From: Trueperaceae bacterium
GTDB lineage: Bacteria > Deinococcota > Deinococci > Deinococcales > Trueperaceae
DNA: 36,182 nucleotides
Assembly: GCA_019454765.1 (NCBI GenBank)
Contig: JACFNR010000010.1
Location: 34,192-70,373 of the forward strand
Direction: 5' to 3'
The first letter of the stretch is position 1; each line of letters begins with the position of its first letter. The position numbers and the translations under genes were made by a program. Below the pieces are notes generated by a model. It searched no databases. It was given only the letters and a program-made list of their open reading frames with translations, and had not been told where the DNA came from. Below, piece after piece: positions 24,073 through 32,377 of this stretch.

Positions 24073-25602
24073 ATGTCGTACCAGCTCCCCCGCAAGCTCC
24101 TCGCCGCGTTGCTCGCGGCCGCGCTGAGCCTCGGCGCCACCGCGTTAGCGGCCGGCACCGTGCGCATCGCCACCTCGCTGGCCCCCAACAGCCTGCAGCC
24201 GGCCGAGGCGACCGGCATCCCCGACGCCGCCGTCATACGCACCATGTTCGAGGGGCTCGTCGGCTTCCTGGACGGCGAGCTCGTCAACGAGCTGGCGGAG
24301 TCGTGGAGTTCCAACGACGACGCCACCGTCTACACCTTCGAGCTGCGGCCCGGCGTCAAGTTCCACGACGGCACCGCGCTCGACGCGGCCGCCGTCAAGG
24401 CGTACTACGACTGGGTGTTGGACCCCGCCTCCATCGGCGCCAGAGGGCGCAACCAGCTCAAGGACATCAGCTCCACCGAGGTCCTCGGCGACCTCGAGTT
24501 CCGCATCAACCTGAGCAAGCCGAACGGCGCCTTCATCTACCTCCTGGCCGTGAGCAACGCCCGCATCGCCAGCCCGGCGTCGCTGGAGGCGTACGGGACC
24601 GAGGTGAGCCGCCACCCGGTCGGCACCGGTCCGTTCAAGTTCGCCTCCTGGGACGAGGGGCAGCGCGTGGTCGTCGAGGCCAACCCCGACTACTGGGGCG
24701 GCGCGCCCAAGGTCGACCGGCTCGAGTTCGTGGTCGTCAACAACGCCGCCACCCGGGTGGCCATGCTGCAGTCGGGCGAGGTGCAGTTCATCGAGGCGCT
24801 CCCGCCTCAGCTCGTGCCCGTCATCGACGCGGCGCCCGGCCTCGAGGTCGTGACCACCAAGACGAACTTCCTGCGCATCCTCCAGCTCAACACGACCAAG
24901 GAGCCGTTCACCGACGTGCGCGTGCGGCAAGCGCTCAACTACGCCATCGACAAGCAACAGCTCGTCGACGTGGCCGTCGCCGGCCTGGCCACCGTCATGA
25001 CGGCGCCCATCCCCGCCACCGTCTTCGGGTACGCCGAGCAACCCGCGTACGACTACGACCCGGAACGGGCGCGGTCGCTCCTCGCCGAGGCCGGCTACCC
25101 GAACGGCTTCGACATGAAGGTGCTCACCTTCACGGGCGACGAGTACCGCACCGTCGGCCAGGTCCTGCAGCAGATGTTCGAGCAGGTCGGGGTCCGCATG
25201 ACCCTCGACCAGCAGGAGCGCGGGGCGCTCGTCGACCAGATCTTCAAGCCCGTCGACGAGAACCCGACGCAGGCCGCCCTGGTCGGCGCCACCGCCAGCA
25301 CGGGCGACGCGGACCTCGCCATCTCCACCTCGTTCATCGAGGCGTCGTTCCCGCCGGCCTCCAACAACTGGAGCTTCTACGAGAACGACGAGGTGGAGCG
25401 GCTCGTCGCGGAGGCGCGCGCCACCGGCGACCAGCCGCGCCGCGCCGAGCTCTACGCCGAGGCGCTCGGCATCATCTGGCACGACGCGCCCTGGGTGTTC
25501 CTCTACAGCCCCGATTCCGTGGCGGGCCGCTCGACGAACCTGACGGGCGTCGCCTACTCTCCCGACAACACCGTGGACGCCAGGCGAGCCGAGCTCAAGT
25601 GA
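24073..25602 (+). CDS. Peptide-type ABC substrate-binding protein (SBP family 5)
   Basis: Exported binding protein of 509 residues, the usual size for DppA/OppA-type proteins. A signal peptide covers about residues 1-27 (KLLAALLAAALSLGATALAA). The mature sequence has the family pattern VIRTMFEGLVGF, YTFELRPGVKFHDGT and PVGTGPFKFASWDEGQ. It binds peptides, or other small molecules in many relatives, outside the membrane and delivers them to the two permeases downstream. TGAGGAGG overlaps the end of the amidase gene and serves as ribosome-binding site. A gap of 30 bp separates it from the first permease. Confidence 0.9.
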   Translation: MSYQLPRKLLAALLAAALSLGATALAAGTVRIATSLAPNSLQPAEATGIPDAAVIRTMFEGLVGFLDGELVNELAESWSSNDDATVYTFELRPGVKFHDGTALDAAAVKAYYDWVLDPASIGARGRNQLKDISSTEVLGDLEFRINLSKPNGAFIYLLAVSNARIASPASLEAYGTEVSRHPVGTGPFKFASWDEGQRVVVEANPDYWGGAPKVDRLEFVVVNNAATRVAMLQSGEVQFIEALPPQLVPVIDAAPGLEVVTTKTNFLRILQLNTTKEPFTDVRVRQALNYAIDKQQLVDVAVAGLATVMTAPIPATVFGYAEQPAYDYDPERARSLLAEAGYPNGFDMKVLTFTGDEYRTVGQVLQQMFEQVGVRMTLDQQERGALVDQIFKPVDENPTQAALVGATASTGDADLAISTSFIEASFPPASNNWSFYENDEVERLVAEARATGDQPRRAELYAEALGIIWHDAPWVFLYSPDSVAGRSTNLTGVAYSPDNTVDARRAELK

Positions 25603-25632
25603 CCTGAAGCGAGGGTCCTGGGAAGGGACGGC

Positions 25633-26553
25633 ATGCTCCTCTACACCCTCCGACGCGTGCTGCAGGCCGTCCCGACCTTGGTCGGGGTCGTGATCCTCAT
25701 CTTCTTCTTCGTGCGGGCCCTTCCGGGCGACCCCGCGCGCCTCTACGCCGGCGTGGACGCCGACGCGGCGACGGTGGAGGCCGTCCGGCTGCAGTTCGGC
25801 CTCGACCGGAGCCTCCCCGAGCAGTTCGGCTACTTCGTGAGCGGCCTGGCGCGGGGCGACCTCGGCAGGTCGTTCAGGGCGCGCCTCCCCGTCAGCACCG
25901 TGGTGGCGCAGCACTTCCGCGCCACGCTGGTGCTCGCCAGCGTCGCCATCGTGATGGCCACCCTGCTCGGAGTGGCGCTCGGCGTCACGGCCGCGCTGCG
26001 GCGCAACTCCGCCGTCGACCTCTCCATCACCTCCGCCTCCGTGCTCGGCATCAGCACGCCGTCCTTCTTCCTCGGCATCCTCCTCATCTACCTGTTCGCG
26101 GTCAAGCTGCGCGTGCTGCCCGTCGCGGGCAGCGTGAGCATCAAGGGGTTGGTGCTGCCCGCCATCACGCTGGCGGTCGCGAGCCTGGGCACCATCGCCC
26201 GCTTCGCGCGCTCGAGCCTGCTCGAGACGATCGGCAACGACTACGTGAGGACGGCCACCGCCAAGGGCCTGTCGCGCTCGCGCGTCGTCAACAAGCACGC
26301 GCTGCGCAACTCGCTCATCCCCGTCATCACGATCATCGGGCTCCAGTTCGGCTTCCTCCTGTCCGGGACGGTCATCGTCGAGACCGTCTTCAACTTCCAC
26401 GGCCTGGGTTGGCTGCTCATCCAGTCGGTGGAGGCGCGCGACTACCCCGCCGTGCAGGGCCTGATGCTCGTGTTCGCCGTGCAGTTCATCGCCATCAACC
26501 TGATCGTCGACCTCCTGTACGGCCTGATCGACCCGAGGATCACTTATGAGTGA
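25633..26553 (+). CDS. Peptide-type ABC permease (DppB-like)
   Basis: Inner-membrane permease of 306 residues. The N-terminus MLLYTLRRVLQAVPTLVGVV and a MetI-type domain with EAA loop DYVRTATAKGLSRSRVVNKHALRNSL identify the DppB/OppB group. Six membrane segments are visible. GGAAGGGA precedes the ATG. Its stop overlaps the start of the second permease gene (ATGAGTGA, 8 bp), so the two subunits are translated together. Confidence 0.92.
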   Translation: MLLYTLRRVLQAVPTLVGVVILIFFFVRALPGDPARLYAGVDADAATVEAVRLQFGLDRSLPEQFGYFVSGLARGDLGRSFRARLPVSTVVAQHFRATLVLASVAIVMATLLGVALGVTAALRRNSAVDLSITSASVLGISTPSFFLGILLIYLFAVKLRVLPVAGSVSIKGLVLPAITLAVASLGTIARFARSSLLETIGNDYVRTATAKGLSRSRVVNKHALRNSLIPVITIIGLQFGFLLSGTVIVETVFNFHGLGWLLIQSVEARDYPAVQGLMLVFAVQFIAINLIVDLLYGLIDPRITYE

Positions 26554-27424
26554 CGCCGTGGCCGTGGCGGCCCGCCCGCGACGCTCGCGCTTCGCCGGCT
26601 CGGTCGTCGGGCGGCTGTTGCGCCACCGCAGCGGGGCGCTCGGCCTCTCCCTCACGCTCGCGTTCGTGGCGCTCGCGGTCGTCGGGCCGTGGCTCGCCCC
26701 GTACCGCCCGTCCGCGCCCGACTACGCGCAGCTGGCGAAGGGGATCAGCGCCGCGCACTGGCTGGGCACGGACGCCTTCGGGCGCGACACCCTCAGCCGC
26801 ATCCTCGCGGGTGCGCGCTACTCCATCACCATCGGCCTGGCGGCGACCATCATCGGCGCCCTCGTGGGCGGCGCGTGGGGCGTGACGTCCGGCTTCTTCG
26901 GCGGCTGGTTCGACAACCTGTCCATGCGCGTCGTCGACGTGCTGTTGGCGTTCCCCGGCATCCTCATCGCCATCGGGCTCGTGACGCTCACGGGACCCGG
27001 CGTCGGACCCGTGGTCCTGGCATCGGCCGTGTTCGGCGTGCCCGTCTTCGCGCGCCTGGCGCGCGGCTCGACCCTCGAGGTCAAGAGCCGCGCCTTCATC
27101 GAGGCCGCCAACGCCCTCGGCATGCAGCGCCCCCGCATCATGCTGCGGCACGTGGTGCCGCAGGTGGTGGCGCCCATCCTCGTCTACGCCACGCTGCGCA
27201 GCGGCTCCACGCTGTTGGTGGCGTCGGGGCTATCGTTCCTAGGCCTCGGCGTGCAGGCGCCGGCGCCGGAGTGGGGCGCCATGCTCTCCGACGCTCAACT
27301 CTGGCTCGCCGTGCAGCCCCTGATGGCCTTCGCCCCAGGCGTCGCCATCACCCTCGCGGTGCTGGGCTTCAACCTCCTGGGCGACGGGCTACGCGACGTG
27401 CTCGACCCGTCCGTCGGTCGCTAG
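26546..27424 (+). CDS. Peptide-type ABC permease (DppC-like)
   Basis: Inner-membrane permease of 292 residues with a short basic N-terminus, the DppC hallmark HWLGTDAFGRDTLSRIL, and the EAA loop FIEAANALGMQRPRIMLRHVVPQ. It pairs with the DppB-like subunit encoded just upstream. No DppD or DppF ATPase gene follows: the next gene is a carbohydrate phosphorylase under its own promoter. The transporter must therefore use an ATPase encoded elsewhere. Otherwise the protein is full length. Confidence 0.92.
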   Translation: MSDAVAVAARPRRSRFAGSVVGRLLRHRSGALGLSLTLAFVALAVVGPWLAPYRPSAPDYAQLAKGISAAHWLGTDAFGRDTLSRILAGARYSITIGLAATIIGALVGGAWGVTSGFFGGWFDNLSMRVVDVLLAFPGILIAIGLVTLTGPGVGPVVLASAVFGVPVFARLARGSTLEVKSRAFIEAANALGMQRPRIMLRHVVPQVVAPILVYATLRSGSTLLVASGLSFLGLGVQAPAPEWGAMLSDAQLWLAVQPLMAFAPGVAITLAVLGFNLLGDGLRDVLDPSVGR

Positions 27425-27508
27425 CGCCCGCGGGCTCCGCCCGCCCCGTGAGGCGACCGCACCGGGCCGCCTCGGGCCGACAGGCGGATGCCCCGCGCCG
27501 TCCTGGCC

Positions 27509-27514
27509 TATCCT
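27509..27514 (+). promoter_or_regulatory. Leaderless -10 box of the HAD-GH65 gene
   Basis: TATCCT followed by 6 nt and GTG 27521. This arrangement decides the start: the earlier in-frame ATG at 27488 would lie upstream of transcription. Confidence 0.5.
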
Positions 27515-27520
27515 TGCCCC

Positions 27521-30500
27521 GTGGACGTACCGGGAGACGCCCCGCCACCCGACCTGCCCGACCTGAGCCGGTTCGACGCGGTCCTCTTCGACCTCGACGG
27601 CGTGCTGACCCCGACCGCAGAGGTTCACCGCCGCGCCTGGCGCGCCCTATTCACCGACTACCTGGCGGCCCGCGGCGCGGCTCCCTACGAGGAGGCCGAC
27701 TACTACCGGCACCTCGACGGCAGGCAGCGCTACGACGGCGTGGCGGAACTGCTGGCGTCGCGCGGCATCGAGTTGCCGCGCGGCACGCCCGACGACCCGC
27801 CGGCGGCGGAGACCGTGTGCGGCCTGGGGAACCGCAAGAACGTGGTGTTCCAACGCCTGCTGGAGACGGAGGGCGTCGCGCCCTTCGCCGGCGCCGTCCG
27901 TCTCACGGACGCCCTCCTGGCGGCCGGGGTGGCCGTGGCCGTGGTGTCGGGCTCCCGCAACGCCGCGGCTGTGCTGAGCGCCGCGGGCCTGGCGGAGCGG
28001 TTCGAGCTCGTCGTCGACGGCCTGGTCGCCGCCGCCACCGGGTTGGCGTCCAAGCCGGCACCCGACGCCTTCCTGCACGCCGCGGCGCGGTTGAGGGTCG
28101 CCCCGGCCAACGCGGTGGTCGTCGAGGATGCGCTGTCCGGGGTGGCGGCCGGCCGCGCCGGCGGTTTCGGCCTCGTGGTCGGGGTCGGCTCGGCCGAGGC
28201 GTCACCGGGCCTGCGCCGCGCCGGCGCGGATCTCGTGCTGCCCGACCTGGCGCCGCTCGCGGCCCGCGTGCTCGCTCGGGGCGTCGATAGGGAGCGGTAC
28301 CCGGTCGACGAGTGGGCCCTCGTGGAGACCCGTCCGCCCACCGGCGTCGACGGGGCGGCCGAGACCCTGTTCGCAGTCGGCAACGGCTACCTCGGCCTGC
28401 GCGGCAACCCGGAGGAGGGTGGCGCGGCGCGCGAGAACGGGACGTTCGTGAACGGCCTGCACGAGACGTGGCCCATCGAGTACCCGGAGGGCGCGTACGG
28501 CTTCGCCACCGTGGGGCAGACCATCGTGAACGCACCGGACGCCAAGACCGTGCGGCTCTGGGTCGACGGGGAACGCTTCGACGCACAGGCGGCGGAGCTG
28601 CTCGAGTACGAGCGGCGGCTCGACCTGCGCGCCGGCGTGGTGACGCGCGACTTGGTGTGGCGCACGTCGTCGGGCGGGCGCGTGCGCGTGACGAGCAGGC
28701 GGCTCGTGTCGTTCACCCGCCGCCACCTGGCGCTCCTCGAGTACACGCTGACCCCGCTCGACGCGCCGGCTACGGTGCGGCTCGAGGCGCTCATCGTCAA
28801 CCGCCAGGACGGCGTCGGCGAGCTCGGCGCCGGTCGGGAGGCGGCGGGGTTCGATCCGCGTCGCAGCGACCGCCTGGCGGGTCGGGTCTTGCTGCCGGAG
28901 GCGCAGCTGGCTTCGGGCGGGCGCGTGGGCCTCGCCTACCGCACCGCGCGCTCTGGGCAGGGCGTCGCCGTGGTGGCGCACGACCGGCCGCGCGGCGAGG
29001 TGACCGTGACGCCCGACCTGGCGACGTCCACGGTCACGCGCCGCCTGGCCGCGGGCGAGTCGCTCGCATTCGAGCGCCTCGCCGTGTGGGTGGACGACCC
29101 CGAGGCCCCGGCCGAGGAGCTCATGGCGACCGCGGGCGAGCTGCTCGACGAGGCGGTCATGGCCGGGCGGGAACGGCTGCTGGCCGAGCAACGCGGCTGG
29201 TGCGCGCGGTTCTGGGAGCGCGCCGACGTGCGGGTCGAGGGCATGCCGGACGCGCAGCAGGCGGTGCGCTGGAACCTCTTCCAGATCGCCCAGGCGTCCG
29301 CCCGCGCGGACGGGCGCGGGGTGAGCGCCAAGGGGGTGTCCGGCAGCGGCTACTCGGGCCACTACTTCTGGGACACGGAGGTGTACGTCCTGCCGTTCCT
29401 GTGCTACTGCCTGCCGGCCGCCGCCAGGGGGGCGTTGGAGCTGCGCCACGGCATGCTGCCGGCCGCCAGGCGCCGGGCGGAGGTCATGAGCGTGGCGGGG
29501 GCCCTCTTCCCGTGGCGCACCATCGGCGGCGAGGAGGCCTCCGCCTACTACCCCGCCGGCACGGCGCAGTACCACATCGACGCCGACGTCGCCTACGCGG
29601 TGCTCCGCTACGCTCGCGTCACTGGGGACGAGGAGTTCCTGGCGGGGCCCGGCACCGAGCTGCTCGTCGAGACGGCGCGCATGTGGCGCTCGCTCGGCTT
29701 CTTCGGTGGCGAACCCGAGCGGTTCCACCTCCACTCCGTGACGGGCCCCGACGAGTACAGCGCGGTGGTGAACGACAACTTCTACACCAACGCCATGGCG
29801 CGCCTCAACCTGGAGGCGGCGGCGGAGCTGGCGGAGGCGCGGCCAGGGGTCCTGGGCACCACCCCGGCCGAGATCGCGGAGTGGCGCCGCGCCGCCCGTC
29901 TCATGGCGCTGCCGTTCGACGCCTGCCTGGGCATCAACGCGCAGGACGCGGAGTTCCTGAGTCGCGAGCGCTGGGACCTCGCCGCCACGCCGCGCGAGAA
30001 GCGCCCCCTCCTCCTCCACTACCACCCGCTGGTGATCTACCGGCACCAGGTCCTGAAGCAGGTCGACCTGGTGCTCGCGGAGTTCCTGCTCGGGAGCCGC
30101 TTCGACCCCGAGCAGAAGCGCCGCGACTTCGAGTACTACGACCCCCTGACCACGGGCGACTCCACCCTGTCTGCCGCCGTGCAGTCGATCATGGCGGCCG
30201 AGGTCGGGTACCAACGGCGGGCGCTGCGCCACTTCGGGCGAACGCTCGTCACCGACCTCGCGGACCTGCACGGCAACGCCGCCGATGGCGTGCACGTGGC
30301 GGCCGCGGGCGGCACCTGGCTGGCGCTGGTGTGCGGCTTCGGGGGGATGAGGGACGACGCGGGCGAGTTGCGCTTCGACCCGCGCCTTCCCGTCGGCTGG
30401 CCGTCCCTCGCGTTCACGCTCGGCTGGCAGGGCTCGCTGCTCCGCGTGGAGCTCAGGCGCGAGGCGGTCTCGTTCGAGGTGACGAGCGGCTCGCCGGTGC

Positions 30501-30583
30501 CGGTGACGGTGCGCGGCGAGCGGCACGTGGTGGTGGACGCGTTGCGGCTGCCGTTGGCGGGCCAGGGTCCGCGGCTCGACTGA
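27521..30583 (+). CDS. Fused beta-phosphoglucomutase / GH65 disaccharide phosphorylase
   Basis: Bifunctional cytoplasmic enzyme of 1020 residues. Residues about 15-255 are a HAD-type beta-phosphoglucomutase domain with FDLDGV (nucleophile Asp24, acid Asp26), a cap domain, SGSRN and VVEDALSGVAAGRAGG. Residues about 265-1010 form a glycoside hydrolase family 65 domain, with AVGNGYLGLRG at its start and the catalytic acid Glu745 in TGPDEY. GH65 phosphorylases split maltose, trehalose, kojibiose or similar disaccharides with phosphate, giving beta-glucose-1-phosphate, which the HAD domain converts to glucose-6-phosphate. The start GTG 27521 is chosen from the leaderless promoter. Which disaccharide is used cannot be told. 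It converges with the methyltransferase gene at a 13-bp gap. Confidence 0.92.
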   Translation: MDVPGDAPPPDLPDLSRFDAVLFDLDGVLTPTAEVHRRAWRALFTDYLAARGAAPYEEADYYRHLDGRQRYDGVAELLASRGIELPRGTPDDPPAAETVCGLGNRKNVVFQRLLETEGVAPFAGAVRLTDALLAAGVAVAVVSGSRNAAAVLSAAGLAERFELVVDGLVAAATGLASKPAPDAFLHAAARLRVAPANAVVVEDALSGVAAGRAGGFGLVVGVGSAEASPGLRRAGADLVLPDLAPLAARVLARGVDRERYPVDEWALVETRPPTGVDGAAETLFAVGNGYLGLRGNPEEGGAARENGTFVNGLHETWPIEYPEGAYGFATVGQTIVNAPDAKTVRLWVDGERFDAQAAELLEYERRLDLRAGVVTRDLVWRTSSGGRVRVTSRRLVSFTRRHLALLEYTLTPLDAPATVRLEALIVNRQDGVGELGAGREAAGFDPRRSDRLAGRVLLPEAQLASGGRVGLAYRTARSGQGVAVVAHDRPRGEVTVTPDLATSTVTRRLAAGESLAFERLAVWVDDPEAPAEELMATAGELLDEAVMAGRERLLAEQRGWCARFWERADVRVEGMPDAQQAVRWNLFQIAQASARADGRGVSAKGVSGSGYSGHYFWDTEVYVLPFLCYCLPAAARGALELRHGMLPAARRRAEVMSVAGALFPWRTIGGEEASAYYPAGTAQYHIDADVAYAVLRYARVTGDEEFLAGPGTELLVETARMWRSLGFFGGEPERFHLHSVTGPDEYSAVVNDNFYTNAMARLNLEAAAELAEARPGVLGTTPAEIAEWRRAARLMALPFDACLGINAQDAEFLSRERWDLAATPREKRPLLLHYHPLVIYRHQVLKQVDLVLAEFLLGSRFDPEQKRRDFEYYDPLTTGDSTLSAAVQSIMAAEVGYQRRALRHFGRTLVTDLADLHGNAADGVHVAAAGGTWLALVCGFGGMRDDAGELRFDPRLPVGWPSLAFTLGWQGSLLRVELRREAVSFEVTSGSPVPVTVRGERHVVVDALRLPLAGQGPRLD

Positions 30584-30596
30584 CGGGCGGCGGCGA

Positions 30597-31304
30597 CTAC
30601 CTGATGGCGCAGAACGCCGCGAACGGCCCGTTCTTGTGAAGCAGTTCGAGGTGCGCGAACCCGGTCGCGCGCAGCAGGTCGAGTTGCCACAGCAGCGGCC
30701 TGGGCGAGTCCTCCCGTTCGATGTACGCGAAGACGTGGTCGCGGTACTCCTCGTCCCGCAGCGCCACGAGGTAGTCGCCGTACCGTTCCCACATGACCCG
30801 TTGGACGGCCGGGACGTGATGCTCGACGAGGTCGACGATCCAGAGGCTCCCGCCGGGCCGCAGGGCGGCGTGAAGCTTGGCGAAGACGCTCACCCACTCG
30901 TCCTCGCCGCGCAGGTGGTGCAGCGTGGCGGCGGCGGTGATCACGTCGTAACGCTCCGCCGCGAGGGGCAGGTCGCGCACGTCGCCCTGCAGGGCGGTCA
31001 GGGGTCCGCTGCCGGCGGCGGTCAGGCGCTCCAGCGCTCGGTCGAGCATGGGACGGCTCAGGTCGAGGAGGTCGACGGCGAGGCCCGGATAGCTCTCGAG
31101 CAGCTTGAGGGCGTAGTTGCCCGCCCCGCACCCGACGTCGAGGAGCCGGCGCGCGCCCGGCGTCACGCTGGGAGCGGCCCGGCTGACGATCTCGAGCACC
31201 GCCGCCGAGTCGATGCTGGCGGTCTGCCCCGTCTCCAGGTTCGAGAAGCGGTCGACGTCGGCGTCGAAGCGGGCGCGGATCTCGGCGGGGGTGGACTTGA
31301 CCAT
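30597..31304 (-). CDS. Class I SAM-dependent methyltransferase
   Basis: Soluble methyltransferase of 235 residues. Motif I is LLDVGCGAGNYALKLLE, followed by an acidic LDLSRPMLDRA, ALQGDVRDLPL and the post-motif TLHHLRGEDEWVSVFAKLHAALRPGG. These are the marks of the UbiE/Methyltransf_11-25 group; the acceptor is unknown. ATG 31304 is chosen: TATGAT (31314-31319) lies 9 nt before it and longer frames lack family sequence. The promoter region is shared, divergently, with the toxin-antitoxin pair. Confidence 0.87.
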   Translation of the reverse strand: MVKSTPAEIRARFDADVDRFSNLETGQTASIDSAAVLEIVSRAAPSVTPGARRLLDVGCGAGNYALKLLESYPGLAVDLLDLSRPMLDRALERLTAAGSGPLTALQGDVRDLPLAAERYDVITAAATLHHLRGEDEWVSVFAKLHAALRPGGSLWIVDLVEHHVPAVQRVMWERYGDYLVALRDEEYRDHVFAYIEREDSPRPLLWQLDLLRATGFAHLELLHKNGPFAAFCAIR

Positions 31305-31313
31305 GGGGGTCTC

Positions 31314-31319
31314 ATCATA
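31314..31319 (-). promoter_or_regulatory. -10 box of the methyltransferase gene
   Basis: TATGAT on the minus strand, near consensus, 9 nt before ATG 31304. The transcript would have almost no leader. Confidence 0.45.
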
Positions 31320-31363
31320 GTCGGCCGCCGGCGCGCCACGCCGCCCTGACCGTAACCGCGCGG

Positions 31364-31375
31364 GGGCACGTGCCC
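31364..31375. promoter_or_regulatory. 12-bp palindrome upstream of the toxin-antitoxin promoter
   Basis: GGGCACGTGCCC is a perfect palindrome at the -35 distance from the antitoxin -10 box (31388-31393). It may be a regulator site; the bound protein is unknown. Confidence 0.4.
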
Positions 31376-31379
31376 ACCG

Positions 31380-31410
31380 ACTTGGCGTAGAATGAAGCGC
31401 CAAGTTGGCG
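31380..31410. promoter_or_regulatory. Toxin-antitoxin operator: repeated TTGGCG half-sites around the -10 box
   Basis: TTGGCG (31382-31387), its complement CGCCAA (31398-31403) and TTGGCG again (31405-31410). The first two form an 8-bp inverted repeat whose spacer holds the -10 box TAGAAT (31388-31393). The last two form a tight inverted repeat with a 1-bp centre. Repressor binding here would block transcription, as expected for autoregulation by the antitoxin. Confidence 0.6.
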
Positions 31411-31425
31411 AGGAAGGAGGGCGTC

Positions 31426-31824
31426 ATGGCCGTTCAGGGAGTCGCCCGCAGGCCCCAACCCCACCCAAGCGACCGCCCCACCGTGTTCGCCGCCCAACCG
31501 TTCACCCTCTCGGAGAGCGTCGCCAGGCGCCTCGGCGCCAGCGGCGAGCAGATGGCCGCCTACATCGGCGTCACCTTCCGCACCTACCAACGCCGCGCCC
31601 AGAAGGGGCGCCTCGAGGACGCCGAAGCCGCCAAGGTCGAGATGCTCGACTCCCTCCTGAACCTCGGCGTCCGCGTGCTCGGCGACGAAGCGGCGGCCCG
31701 CGACTGGCTCACGTCGCCGGTGCTCTCCCTGGAGGGCCGCAGACCGATCGAGCTGCTCGACACGCTCAAGGGCTACGAACGCGTCAAGAACAAGCTCCTC
31801 CAGATCGAGTACGGGACCTTCTGA
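31426..31824 (+). CDS. Xre/MbcA/ParS-type antitoxin (DUF2384)
   Basis: Antitoxin of 132 residues. The central part is a helix-turn-helix (GASGEQMAAYIGVTFRTYQRRA), and the C-terminal 55 residues form the toxin-binding DUF2384 domain: VLGDEAAARDWLTSPVLSLEGRRPIELLDT followed by the invariant-looking end LLQIEYGTF. In this family the C-terminal tail plugs the toxin active site, and the protein also represses its own promoter. AAGGAGG lies before ATG 31426. The toxin gene starts 1 bp after its stop. Family assignment is firm. Confidence 0.92.
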   Translation: MAVQGVARRPQPHPSDRPTVFAAQPFTLSESVARRLGASGEQMAAYIGVTFRTYQRRAQKGRLEDAEAAKVEMLDSLLNLGVRVLGDEAAARDWLTSPVLSLEGRRPIELLDTLKGYERVKNKLLQIEYGTF

Positions 31825-31825
31825 C

Positions 31826-32308
31826 TTGCGCGCCTGGCGCATCTACCCCCACACCGCCGCCTACGCCCAGGCGCCCACCTTCGACCCGCTCGACGGCGCG
31901 GGCGGCCGGGTCGCCAACCGCTGGAACGACGCGGGCGCCCCCATCGTCTACGCCGCCGCCACGCCGAGCCTCGCTGCCCTCGAGACGCTCGCCAACCTCT
32001 CCCACCCGGGGCAGTTCGGGGAACGCACCATCCTCGAGATCGGTCTCGCCGACGACGCCGAGGAGGTCGGCCTCGAACTGGTCCTCCGCCTGCGCGAGGA
32101 CGCCCCGCGGGACGACCCCGAACGCGGCACGCGCGCGTTCGGCTCCGCCTGGCTGGCGGAGAAGCGCACGCTCGCCCTCCTCGTCCCCAGCTTCGTGATG
32201 CCGTTCGAACGCAACGTGCTCATCAACCCGCTTCACCCCAAGGCAGGCAGCCTCGCCGTGCTGCGCAGGGAGCGGCTGCGGCTGGATCAGCGGTTGTTGC
32301 GCGGCTAG
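31826..32308 (+). CDS. RES-domain toxin
   Basis: Toxin of 160 residues of the RES/ParT/MbcT family, which degrade NAD+ or modify proteins with ADP-ribose. Conserved residues fit the family: Arg32 in NRWNDAG, Tyr42 in PIVYAAATP, Glu53 in LAALETL and Ser107 in FGSAWL. It starts with TTG at 31826, 1 bp after the antitoxin stop, since RAWRIYPHTAAYA is the expected N-terminus and there is no earlier ATG in frame. A weak TTG start behind the antitoxin fits low toxin synthesis. No truncation is visible, so the toxin is probably active. Confidence 0.92.
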   Translation: MRAWRIYPHTAAYAQAPTFDPLDGAGGRVANRWNDAGAPIVYAAATPSLAALETLANLSHPGQFGERTILEIGLADDAEEVGLELVLRLREDAPRDDPERGTRAFGSAWLAEKRTLALLVPSFVMPFERNVLINPLHPKAGSLAVLRRERLRLDQRLLRG

Positions 32309-32331
32309 CGGCGGCCGCCGCTCGCGTACGT

Positions 32332-32348
32332 CCGGCCCGGCGGGCCGG
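32332..32348. terminator. GC hairpin between toxin and response regulator genes
   Basis: CCGGCCCG and its complement separated by one base, in the 69-bp gap between convergent stops. There is no T-run. Confidence 0.4.
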
Positions 32349-32377
32349 CGCCGGCATCGGCACGGCCCGGCCTCGGC

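Noticed and set aside
24145-26655. 836-codon minus-strand frame opposite the peptide importer genes
   Set aside because: Low-complexity His/Asp/Arg/Gly-rich translation, antisense to clear transporter genes.
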